37,361 bases of DNA from Gemmataceae bacterium (GTDB lineage Bacteria > Planctomycetota > Planctomycetia > Gemmatales > Gemmataceae): contig PLDW01000376.1 in the NCBI GenBank assembly GCA_003136315.1, positions 53,718-91,078 of the forward strand. Reading direction: 5' to 3'. How positions within the stretch are numbered: position 1 is the first letter of the stretch; each line of letters opens with the position of its first letter. Below are positions 15,066-23,415 of this stretch, piece by piece. The position numbers and the translations under genes were made by a program. A model generated the notes under the pieces. It was given only the letters and a program-made list of their open reading frames with translations, was not told the DNA's origin and searched no databases.

Positions 15066-16634
15066 GTGTATCCGCTGACCGACCCACTCACGCAACAGAC
15101 CCTCACAGGCGTGTTCCGGCTCGTGCTGCCGGAGATCGTTCTGATCGGGACGGCTTGCCTGGTGTTTCTGCTTGGCAGCCTGTACAACCGCCGGTGGCTC
15201 TGGTTCCTGGGGTCGCTCCTGGGAGTGGTCGTAGCCGCAGTGGTTGCCGGGGTGGTAAAGACCGGGATGCCGCCAGCCATGACGGTCGCTCCGATCATCC
15301 CGGACGCGACTGCCGGATTTGTCCGCTGGCTTGCGATCATTTCCGCGGCCGTGTTCCTGTTCGTCACATGGCCAGAGGTGAATCGGACAAACGCGGCCGA
15401 ATACTACGGGTGTCTTCTGGTGACCGTCGCCGGTGTCTCCCTGGTGGGCCGTGCGAACGATCTGATCACCCTGTTCCTGGCTCTGGAACTGATCTCCATC
15501 CCGACGTACATCCTCCTCTACCTGCCCTCCCAGACCCGGCCAAGCCAGGAGGCTGCCGCCAAATACTTTCTCCTCAGTATCCTGTCGTCCGCCGTGCTGC
15601 TGTTCGGGTTCAGCTACCTGTACGGAGTGACCGGGACGACTAACCTGACCGCGATCATTGAGGGATTGACGAAAGCCAATGCCGAGCGGCTCTCGCCAAT
15701 GAGTCTGCTGGCGGTGGTGATGGTCATCGCGGCGGTCGGGTTCCGGGTGGCCGCGGTTCCCTTCCACTTCTATGCCCCCGATGTGTATGAGGGGAGTCCC
15801 GCTGGCGTCGTCGCCCAGCTGGCGTTCCTGCCCAAAGTCGCTGGGTTCGTCGCACTGGCCCGGATTCTCGGGCTGCTCACCACCGATCCCCGGCACCTGC
15901 CGTTCGATGCCAGCACCCAGGTTCCGCTGTTGCTGTGGATACTGGCCGTCGTGACCATGTCGGTGGGGAATATCCTGGCCCTCCTCCAGGACAATATCCG
16001 AAGGATGCTGGCATATTCGAGCGTGGCCCACGCGGGGTACATGCTCATCGGGTTGGTGGTGGCCAGCTCCCTGCCAGACGCGAAGGGTCGGCCGGGTGTC
16101 GGGGGAGTCGATGCCCTGCTGGTCTACCTTGTCGCGTACGGGGCGATGACGGTCGGCGCGTTTGCTGTCATCCTGTTCCTGAGTACCCCGGACCGGCCGG
16201 TCGAGTCAGTTGACGACCTCGCTGGCCTTGGTCAGTCGCACCCGATCACGGCGGGTTCGATGGCAGTTTTCATGCTCAGCCTGATCGGGATGCCACTGAC
16301 CGCCGGGTTTGCCGGCAAGTTTCTCCTGTTCGTGGGGGCGTTCAGTGCTCCGGCAGACACCTTGACCATGCGGCACCTGTACCAGACACTGGCTGTGATC
16401 GCAGCAGTGAACGCAGCGATCGGAGCCTATTACTACCTGCGGGTGATCGGAGTGATGTACCTGCGCTCCCCGATCCGCCCGGCAGCCAGTTCGCGGGCGA
16501 TCCCGACATGGCTGGCTGCGGTCGCGCTGGCCGGGTTCACGTTGTTCTTCGGGTTCTACCCGAATCCGCTGGAGAAGGCCGCCCGGAAGGCCGTTCCCGT
16601 CGCGGCGGGAAGCCGGACGGCGGAGAATCGGTAG
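15066..16634 (+). CDS. nuoN: NADH-quinone oxidoreductase subunit N
   Basis: The third antiporter-like proton-pumping subunit, 522 residues and about 14 helices. Signatures: FLALELISIPTYILLYLP with the channel Glu; FHFYAPDVYEGSP, the NuoN form of the WxPD motif; and IRRMLAYSSVAHAGYMLIG with its conserved Lys/Arg region. GTG at 15066 begins just ahead of the first helix and has GAGG ten bases upstream. The open frame reaches 14931 but the added residues cross the hairpin at 14985, so the shorter form is preferred. It ends the nuo run and is convergent with the PVC-type cytochrome gene 11 bases away. Confidence 0.93.
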   Translation: MYPLTDPLTQQTLTGVFRLVLPEIVLIGTACLVFLLGSLYNRRWLWFLGSLLGVVVAAVVAGVVKTGMPPAMTVAPIIPDATAGFVRWLAIISAAVFLFVTWPEVNRTNAAEYYGCLLVTVAGVSLVGRANDLITLFLALELISIPTYILLYLPSQTRPSQEAAAKYFLLSILSSAVLLFGFSYLYGVTGTTNLTAIIEGLTKANAERLSPMSLLAVVMVIAAVGFRVAAVPFHFYAPDVYEGSPAGVVAQLAFLPKVAGFVALARILGLLTTDPRHLPFDASTQVPLLLWILAVVTMSVGNILALLQDNIRRMLAYSSVAHAGYMLIGLVVASSLPDAKGRPGVGGVDALLVYLVAYGAMTVGAFAVILFLSTPDRPVESVDDLAGLGQSHPITAGSMAVFMLSLIGMPLTAGFAGKFLLFVGAFSAPADTLTMRHLYQTLAVIAAVNAAIGAYYYLRVIGVMYLRSPIRPAASSRAIPTWLAAVALAGFTLFFGFYPNPLEKAARKAVPVAAGSRTAENR

Positions 16635-16645
16635 CGACTACCAAT

Positions 16646-19255
16646 TCACTTCTTGAACATCGGGCCTTTCCGGTCGCCGCGGGAGAGCATGTAGGCCATC
16701 AGATCGAGTACCTCGTCTTCCTTGAAGGTGTCGAGCAACCCGGCTGGCATCATCGAGAGCTTGGATGTCTTCATCGACTCGATATTGTTCCGGTCCACTC
16801 CCACCGTGGCTCCCGGATCGAGCATGTTCGTGTTCACTTTCACCTCATCGTCGTTCAGGTTCACGATCCGTCCGACAACGATCCGGCCGTCCGCTGTGCG
16901 GATCTCGACCGCTGCATACTGGTCGCTAATCTCCTTGCTCGGATCGACCACCGATTCGAGCAGGTCGCGTGCGCTGAACCGCCCCGCCACCGCGGAGAGA
17001 TCCGGGCCAAACGCCCCGCCCTCGTTGTCGTATCGATGGCAAGCGAAGCACTTGCCCGCTGCAAACAGCTTCCGCCCGCGCTCGTAATCTCGCCCGCCCT
17101 GGAGTCCCTTTTCCAGAGCGGGGGCCAGGTCGTCGAGCGTGTACGCCTTCACAAATGGACGGGGTTCGTCCTCCGGCAGTTTCAATGATCCGGGCGCAGC
17201 GTTCAGGATCGGGTTCAGGATTGCCACTTCTTGCGCTGTCAGGATCTTCACCGCGTCGGTCTTGATGAGCCGCAGGAAGCCGCCGAAACTCGCTCCCCCA
17301 CGGTAGTTCGAGCCCCTCAAAAACCACGTGAAGTAGTCCTTCCGCAGCTCGGGTGTCCAGCCCGTCCGAAGCACACGCAAGGCCCGCGCGTATTCGAGTT
17401 GCTCCTCCTGGGTCGGAGCGTCGGCCATGAGCTTCATCGTCTTCGCAGCGGCCGAGGGTGCTTCCAGATAGATCAGCGCCTGGCAGAGTTCTCCGTTTAC
17501 GAACCGATTCTTGTCCGGGAACACTGGATCGAATTTGGCGATCACCGCCGCCGACTCGGTGGGCGTGGGATGACCGAACCGGTTGAACAGAATGTGGTAC
17601 ACGCGGATCAGGTCGAGCTTCTGCTCATCGGCCAGCTTTGCGAAGTCGATGCGGTTGAGCGCAGCCACGATTTTCGCCCGCAGGGCGGGATCGGCTGCGG
17701 GGTCGCCGGGCTTGCGATGGGAAGGGCACGGGGCCGACACGCGAGTGAGGGCCAGCAACGAAAGTGTCGATTTCTGCGGGTCCGTCTCGCTGAGTGCCCG
17801 GTCAGCCCACAGTTTTGGCTCTTGATGTTCCAGAGCAACCCGGGCAGCGAACTGGATGAACCGATCCTTGTTGTCCAGTTCCTTCCACGCCGCTTCAACC
17901 GCTGGTTGGCCCACCTTGGAGTGGAACGCTTCCAACTGAAGGCGAGTCGTCCAGGCCACTCCCGAGACCCCCGCATCTGTCACTTCGGTGAGTTTGGGAG
18001 GTGAAGTGACTCCTTCACCGGTGTAGGTCACCCGGTAGAGACCGGATTTGGTCTTCCGCCCGCCGATTGTGAAGTACAGCGCACCGTCCTTGGGATTGAT
18101 GACGAGGTCTGTCAGCGGGAGCGGGGTGCCGGTGACAAACTCCTCGGCATCGCCCGTGTAGGCGCTCCCCTCTGGACGCAAGTGAACGGCGTACAGTTTG
18201 CCGTAGCTCCAGTCGCACATGAAGAACGCATCCTGGTACTTCTGCGGGAATTTCGCCCCGTACCCAAAGCAGACGCCGGTTGGGGAACCGGGTCCGATAT
18301 TCAGCACCGCTGGGAGGGTGTCCGGGTAGTACGGTGGATACTTCCCGGCTCCGTTTCGCCAGCCGTACTCGCTGCCGCTGGTGACCAGACAGACCCGCGT
18401 TGGGCGATACCACGGAGTGTTGAAGTCCCATTCCATGTCCGCATCGTAGGTGAACAGATCGCCGCTCTTGTGGTAGGCGATGTCGTACGGGTTGCGATAG
18501 CCGACGCTATAGAGTTCCCAGGTCTTGCCGTCGGGAGTCACGTTGTAGATCGCTCCACCTGGCCCCATCACTCCAGACATGAACCCGTTCCCGTCCGGGA
18601 GCCGGGGGAGAAGGTGATCTTCACCCCAGATCGGTGGGACGCGGGTGGTGTCATACTTCGCGAGTTTCGTCTGGTTCCCGCAGACGATCGTCAGCCGCTT
18701 TCCATCCGGGTGGGCAACGATCGCGTGTGGCCCGTGCTCCCCGCCACCGTCGAACGTCCGGAGGAGTTCGACCTTGTCCGGGATGTCGTCGCCGTTGGTG
18801 TCGGTCACCCGGTACAGCCCGGTCTGGCCCGGTGCGTTCACCACGACGTACAGGGCATCGAACGCCCAGAGTAAGCCCTGGGCCATGCCGATGGTGGGGA
18901 GTCGCTCCACCTTCGTATCATCCGATTTTCCACCAATCGCAGGAGGCGTCACGCGGTACAAGGAGCCGTACTGATCGGACACGATCAGCCGACCCTTCGG
19001 GTCCGTACACATGCAGACCCACGAGCCTTGCTGGGTCTTCGGCACCGAGTACAGCAGTTCGACCTTGAACCCCTTGGCGACCTTCATCGTGGCCGGGTCA
19101 GTCGCGGGCGGTTCTTTGGGGGGCACGGGTTGCGCGGGAACGACCTTGAGCCCCTCTTTCCGCTTGAACTGAGCGGACGCATCCGGCGTGATGCTGAAGC
19201 CAACCAGAGTGGCTGCGAGGGCAAAGAGGACGAGTGCGAGTCGCAGGCGTGTCAT
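16646..19255 (-). CDS. PVC-type heme-binding protein: beta-propeller dehydrogenase domain plus cytochrome c
   Basis: An 869-residue secreted protein (signal peptide about 1-28, ending ASA). Residues about 60-415 form a sugar-dehydrogenase-like beta-propeller of the membrane-bound dehydrogenase group (TIGR02604 type), with phrases such as DPKGRLIVSDQYGSLYRVTPP and YSVGYRNPYDIAYH. The middle, about 415-720, is helical and HEAT-like. The C-terminal cytochrome domain (TIGR02603 type) has CFACH at 736-740, FGPDL, VVDPSKEIS and a likely axial Met in SMMPAGLLD. It probably oxidises a sugar or alcohol outside the cytoplasm and passes electrons to the heme; the substrate cannot be read from sequence. 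It is alone on its strand and convergent with nuoN. Confidence 0.92.
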   Translation of the reverse strand: MTRLRLALVLFALAATLVGFSITPDASAQFKRKEGLKVVPAQPVPPKEPPATDPATMKVAKGFKVELLYSVPKTQQGSWVCMCTDPKGRLIVSDQYGSLYRVTPPAIGGKSDDTKVERLPTIGMAQGLLWAFDALYVVVNAPGQTGLYRVTDTNGDDIPDKVELLRTFDGGGEHGPHAIVAHPDGKRLTIVCGNQTKLAKYDTTRVPPIWGEDHLLPRLPDGNGFMSGVMGPGGAIYNVTPDGKTWELYSVGYRNPYDIAYHKSGDLFTYDADMEWDFNTPWYRPTRVCLVTSGSEYGWRNGAGKYPPYYPDTLPAVLNIGPGSPTGVCFGYGAKFPQKYQDAFFMCDWSYGKLYAVHLRPEGSAYTGDAEEFVTGTPLPLTDLVINPKDGALYFTIGGRKTKSGLYRVTYTGEGVTSPPKLTEVTDAGVSGVAWTTRLQLEAFHSKVGQPAVEAAWKELDNKDRFIQFAARVALEHQEPKLWADRALSETDPQKSTLSLLALTRVSAPCPSHRKPGDPAADPALRAKIVAALNRIDFAKLADEQKLDLIRVYHILFNRFGHPTPTESAAVIAKFDPVFPDKNRFVNGELCQALIYLEAPSAAAKTMKLMADAPTQEEQLEYARALRVLRTGWTPELRKDYFTWFLRGSNYRGGASFGGFLRLIKTDAVKILTAQEVAILNPILNAAPGSLKLPEDEPRPFVKAYTLDDLAPALEKGLQGGRDYERGRKLFAAGKCFACHRYDNEGGAFGPDLSAVAGRFSARDLLESVVDPSKEISDQYAAVEIRTADGRIVVGRIVNLNDDEVKVNTNMLDPGATVGVDRNNIESMKTSKLSMMPAGLLDTFKEDEVLDLMAYMLSRGDRKGPMFKK

Positions 19256-19458
19256 CGCGGAATCCCTCCGTGTGGCGTGTGCCGGCAGTATAGCCGGGTG
19301 GGACGGGAGGCGACAAACCCAGGCGACCCCACACGAGCGACGAACCCATCATCAGGACTCGTCCAAGAACACCCCCGGATTTGTCGTGCGACCCGAATCT
19401 TCGGCCTGAAAAGCCGTTTTCTCCAGCCCAGGCCGCAGGCCGCATGAGTGGTTACGAC

Positions 19459-19720
19459 ACTCAAACAACTCTATTCTGTTACACTTTCTGTGTTGCCCCG
19501 CTTGTGGGACACTCGGACACCCTGACAACTCTATTCTGTTACATTTTCTGGGTTGCCCCGCTTCGAGCGGTACTCGAATAGTCTGCCAGATCGATTCGCA
19601 CCATTTGGAGTGCGGCGCTTTTCCGCCGCTTTTGTTTCTGTCCCTGAAATCCCAGTAAATACTCGAACACTCTGCCAAATCTATTATGTGACATTTTCTG
19701 CGCTGCCCCGCTTTGACTGG
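19459..19720. repeat. degenerate tandem array, 60-base spacing, about four copies
   Basis: Copies 1 and 2 (centred at 19480 and 19540) share CAACTCTATTCTGTTACA, TTTCTG and GTTGCCCCGCTT at exactly 60-base spacing. Copy 4 (19661-19713) is 150 bases after copy 2 and has CTATTATGTGACATTTTCTG and CTGCCCCGCTT. Copy 3 (19571-19610) is the most diverged. The units are not palindromic and the stretches between them are not constant. Confidence 0.7.
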
Positions 19721-20030
19721 TTCACGCGATTCCCGGGGATGTTCCAACTGTGACGAGTTCCAGGGGTCTTGGGTGGGAATCTCCGTCAATGCCTCCTGTT
19801 TTCACTCCAGGAATCGCTTTCCAAGCATGGTGTGACACCGTTTGCATCTGTTCCCCTGCGGTCAGATGCCCGATCCTTCACTGCTTCGAGATGTCATCGG
19901 GAACGATCATTCAGGTAACCTTAGTGGAGGAAGTTGCCTGCCAGAGAAGGAAGCAGCGCAAGAGTTCGCAATCACGAGGTGTTTTTCCACCTGATACAGG
20001 AACCCGCAGAGGCTGTCCCATTCCAGGAGC

Positions 20031-20180
20031 AAGCATCGGTCTAACGGGAGGGCGAGGCTCCTGCCGAGCGTGAGTGGTACGGCTCGGCAGGAGCATTGCC
20101 CTACCAAGCATCGGTCTAACGGGAGGGCGAGGCTCCTGCCGAGCGTGAAAGTGATGCTCGGCAGGAGCCTCGCCCTCCCG
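20031..20180. repeat. 25-base-arm hairpin repeat, copies 2 and 3, tandem 75-base duplication
   Basis: Both copies begin AAGCATCGGTCTAA (20031 and 20106), followed by the same left arm as at 8916. The copy at 20120-20180 has perfect arms and a short loop. The copy at 20045-20105 has an intact left arm, but its right arm has decayed (ATTGCCCTACC instead of CTCGCCCTCCC). Unit spacing is exactly 75 bases. Confidence 0.88.
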
Positions 20181-20347
20181 TTTATACGTCCAATCGTCTT
20201 TCCATATATCCGACAGCGTCAACGGGTTCCTGGATCAGGAACGAAGACCGTGAATCCTGATCGGAGGGCTGTCGGGGGCTGCCCCGAGGGCGGTTGAGGG
20301 GATCGGAGCAAAGAGAACGACAAACACGAGCGACAGGCTTCAATCGC

Positions 20348-21781
20348 TCATGGAGCCTCATCTTTGAGTTCGGCGGGTCGTTGCGCTGCGGGTTTTCGCC
20401 GCTCTTTCGCGTTCCACAGGCGGAAGCCTTCATCCTTCCCGTTGGGGTTATCCGGTCGACGCAAGTCGCCTCCGTCGTCGGTCTGGTCCACGCCCAGCGA
20501 GTAAATGATGATCCCGTCCGCAACGTGTTTCATCCGCACTGGCTGACCGTCGAACGGATCGCGCAGCACTGCATGCAGATAATCGGTCACGAGTGCCGCG
20601 AGTGAAGCGGGCCACGAGCCGTGTTTCAGGCGGTAGCGTTCGCAGGCGAGTGCCGCAATCGCGCAGCGCATGTCGGCCACTGATCGCCAGTAACTCTCGG
20701 CTACTGCTTTCGTCGGGGGGAAGAGCAGGCCGGCGATCCTATGGTTTCGATCGTGCGGCGGAACGTTAAACGTACTCTTGTTTTGCACCTGCTCCTCGAC
20801 TGGCTTGCGAGCGGCCTCGACAACCGTGTTGAAGTTGTGAAGGAGGCGAGCGCGGTCGCCGGGGAGCCATCCCCGGTAATGCCACCATCTCAATTCGCCA
20901 AGTAGACCGCGATGAACCTCACCCACTTCGGGCCAGGTGCCGGGATGCGTGACCCCGCTTTGCAGGTTCTCCATGAGTACATCGAGAGTCGCCCGTTCGC
21001 CTCGAAGGGCGTAGAGCAAGAGGGGGTCCTCCGCATCGGTGGCCCAAGCGGCTTGCAGGGCAGACAACCGCTCGACCGTCAGTTCCGTTTGAGCAAGCAC
21101 CCATTCCAGCGCGCGCGTTGCTCGCATCCGTGTGGCCATGCGGGCGAGTTGCGAAGTCAAGCATGTTTCGTCACCAATCGAGCGCGAGGCATTGAGCATG
21201 GCGTGTACCGAATCTGTGGCCTGGATCCGGTTGCCGTCTTCGATTGCGAGAACGGCATCCCAGTGGAGCAAATCCGAGACGGACCGCGTACTCTGTGTGT
21301 CCGGCAGTGGCGTGTTAGTCACCATTGGCGTGAGTTGCAGGACGCGCAGCCCCAGCGGGCGGTCTTTAAGCGAGCGGGCGAGTTCGATGGCGGGCCGAAT
21401 CTCGCACACCCGGCGAGCCTCAACAATCACTTCCGCCGGAAAGCGTGTGTTCGCCGGAATATCGCGGACCGGTTCCCAGCCCTGGATGAAGAGTGGCTTG
21501 CCCCAATCCTCAGACATTTGATTCTTGATAAGGCGGATGAGGTCGGCCCCATTGCGACCCTCGGGTGGGCGAGGCCGCTTCGCATTGAGTGCCTCCCAGC
21601 GCCAGTCGGGGTCGCTCCGATCTGTTTCTTCGATGGCCGCCGCGAGTTCCTGATTCGATACCGACCGGGTCCATTCGCGTTCACCAATTTTCCAGACGAT
21701 TAGCAGAATGAAAATCGCGAATATCGCGATGACTGCCCGCATCAGCCAGCGCGAGCGGAGGCGAGCGAGGAGGGTCTTCAT
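20348..21781 (-). CDS. membrane-anchored protein of unknown function, recurring planctomycete type
   Basis: A 477-residue protein. It has a basic N-terminus, one transmembrane segment at about 15-31, then a long mostly helical region outside the membrane. Near the C-terminus is the pattern ALACERYRLKHGSWPASLAAL, then DPFDGQPVRM, then IIYSLGVDQTDDGGDL. This resembles the C-terminal part of planctomycete pseudopilin-like (DUF1559-adjacent) proteins and type II secretion pilins, and is found in many uncharacterised planctomycete proteins; the link is from memory of the pattern. The ATG at 21781 has GTGGAG close upstream on its strand. It stands alone and its role is unknown. Confidence 0.82.
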   Translation of the reverse strand: MKTLLARLRSRWLMRAVIAIFAIFILLIVWKIGEREWTRSVSNQELAAAIEETDRSDPDWRWEALNAKRPRPPEGRNGADLIRLIKNQMSEDWGKPLFIQGWEPVRDIPANTRFPAEVIVEARRVCEIRPAIELARSLKDRPLGLRVLQLTPMVTNTPLPDTQSTRSVSDLLHWDAVLAIEDGNRIQATDSVHAMLNASRSIGDETCLTSQLARMATRMRATRALEWVLAQTELTVERLSALQAAWATDAEDPLLLYALRGERATLDVLMENLQSGVTHPGTWPEVGEVHRGLLGELRWWHYRGWLPGDRARLLHNFNTVVEAARKPVEEQVQNKSTFNVPPHDRNHRIAGLLFPPTKAVAESYWRSVADMRCAIAALACERYRLKHGSWPASLAALVTDYLHAVLRDPFDGQPVRMKHVADGIIIYSLGVDQTDDGGDLRRPDNPNGKDEGFRLWNAKERRKPAAQRPAELKDEAP

Positions 21782-22070
21782 GGTGGAGTCCTGGCATCAA
21801 CCGGTGTCGGGCCGACTTTGATCGCGCGAAGGTGCAAAAGCGATGATATGGAACACCAGGGCGATTCCGTAGATTCACGCAGCGTGACGCTCCCGGGAGA
21901 TTTCCACCTGCCCGACGCCCCAGCGAAATGCGATCTCGGCGCCTCCTGCACGGCAATATCGGCAAATCCTCTCCATCTTCGCACGCGATAACCAATCAAG
22001 AGCGTGCATCCATCAACTTGGGCCGATCCCCCCTCCGATAGCTGTGACGCACAGCACGGAGGCGCGGGCG

Positions 22071-23177
22071 ATGCGGGCACAGTTCCACAACCTCCAGGCC
22101 CTCCGGGGTGTCGCCTGCCTACTGGTTGTGGCTTATCACCTCTCCCAGTTAGAGGCCGGCTACGGGCTCGGCTTCAACCCGCTCAAAGCCTTCCGCTGGT
22201 TCGGATTCGCCGGGGTCGATCTGTTCTTTGTTCTGTCCGGCTTCATCATCACGACCACCAGTCGGCCAGACCTTGGCCGCCCCTCTCGACTCCCCCGGTA
22301 TCTCTTTCGCCGGGCGTGGCGGATCTACCCCACATTCTGGGCCGCGCTGGGTGTCTCCGTCGCAGCATCCGTCGTCCTCTCTCACGAATCATTGGTCCGA
22401 CCCGGCTGGGTGGCCGAGGTGTTTGAAACAGCCCTGCTAATACCACCCAGCGCGCCCCAGCGGTTGCTTCCGGTCGCCTGGACGCTCAGCTACGAACTGA
22501 TGTTCTACGCGGCCTTCGCTGCGCTCTTCGTCTTGCCCCGATGGGCAGCGATTCCGACCCTGGTTGGGTGGGCCGCACTCGTCCTCCAGGCATACATCAC
22601 CAGTACGTATCCCGGGAACCGGTTCGCCGCGATACCATTGAGCCCATTCGTTCTGGAGTTCCTCTTCGGTGCGCTGGTGGCGTGGTGCCCGGCCCGGCTG
22701 TCCGGCCGATTGGCAGGGGTTCTGGCCGTGGTGGGCATGATCTGGTGTGCGGCCTGGTTGAACGCTCGATCGGACCCCCATCCGGATCGACTGGCCGTGG
22801 AGCATTTCTCGCGCGCGGCGGTGTTCGGGGTTCCCGCAGCCCTGTTCGTCTTCGCCATGACCGGGTGGGAACGGACCGGCGGCCGACTCCGCTCGTGGTG
22901 GCTTGAAGCGGTGGGGGACGCCTCGTACTCGGTGTACCTCCTGCACCTGTCGTGCATGTTGGCCGCGATGTTGCTCACCGTTGAGCTGCACTGGAGCCAC
23001 AGGAAGTTCCCCCACGCAGCATGGGTGGTGTTCATGTTCGCCGGGACGATACTCCCGGGAATGCTGTTCCACCGACTCGTCGAGCGGCCCTTGCTGGACC
23101 TCGTGAAAACGCGCCGCGCTCCAGTCCCACCTGCCAAACCCGTCGTTCCCCCGGTTCCGGCCCGCGAGGCGGCCTGA
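22071..23177 (+). CDS. acyltransferase 3 family (OafA/YrhL-like) membrane protein
   Basis: A 368-residue polytopic protein that would transfer acyl groups to a surface sugar or lipid. The start has the family signature FHNLQALRGVACLLVVAYHL, with the catalytic His in helix 1, then GFAGVDLFFVLSGFIIT and RRAWRIYPTFW. A later PVAWTLSYELMFY corresponds to the conserved W-SL--E motif. About ten helices are visible and there is no SGNH domain. I took the ATG at 22071 because GGAGG lies eight bases upstream; a GTG at 22044 in the same frame has no such site. The acceptor is unknown; the GlmU-like and glycosyltransferase genes nearby suggest surface glycan. Confidence 0.9.
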   Translation: MRAQFHNLQALRGVACLLVVAYHLSQLEAGYGLGFNPLKAFRWFGFAGVDLFFVLSGFIITTTSRPDLGRPSRLPRYLFRRAWRIYPTFWAALGVSVAASVVLSHESLVRPGWVAEVFETALLIPPSAPQRLLPVAWTLSYELMFYAAFAALFVLPRWAAIPTLVGWAALVLQAYITSTYPGNRFAAIPLSPFVLEFLFGALVAWCPARLSGRLAGVLAVVGMIWCAAWLNARSDPHPDRLAVEHFSRAAVFGVPAALFVFAMTGWERTGGRLRSWWLEAVGDASYSVYLLHLSCMLAAMLLTVELHWSHRKFPHAAWVVFMFAGTILPGMLFHRLVERPLLDLVKTRRAPVPPAKPVVPPVPAREAA

Positions 23178-23234
23178 TTCACCAGGGAATGGTACATCAA
23201 CAAGTGTCGCAATTCTGATCCATTGGTCGATCTA

Positions 23235-23369
23235 CCCCCCCCGCCCCCCCTTCGAAAGGGGGGAGACAGAAGGATGAGGGGTGGAATGGATAAACAGACC
23301 CCCGATCCTCAACCGAGTCAAGCAATGGCCTGTTTTCTCCCCCCCTTTCGAAGGGGGGGCAGGGGGGGT
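23235..23369. repeat. inverted pair of C-tract/G-tract hairpins between convergent genes
   Basis: Left copy at 23235-23264: C-run, then CCCCCCTTCGAAAGGGGGG and AGA. Right copy at 23338-23369 is the same sequence in the other orientation, ending in a G-run. The 73 bases between them show nothing else. Each copy is itself a hairpin around TTCGAA. Position between convergent stops suggests a terminator role. Confidence 0.75.
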
Positions 23370-23415
23370 GTATGGACGATATCAATCTACCTGACACTCA
23401 TTGATGCGCTGTTCC

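Larger units (their letters stand above)
19256..20347. other. 1.1-kb gene-free, repeat-rich spacer
   Basis: No open frame here looks like a gene. Visible content: a degenerate tandem array at 19459-19720 and two adjacent hairpin repeats at 20031-20180. The minus-strand frame at 19352-19789 (145 codons) is open only because the array spacing is a multiple of three; it has an unusual Cys/Lys/Arg-rich composition and no Shine-Dalgarno was recognised. Confidence 0.6.

Noticed and set aside
19459-19720. CRISPR array
   Set aside because: Only about four copies, strongly diverged, irregular spacing and no spacer-like unique segments of constant length; no cas genes in the window.
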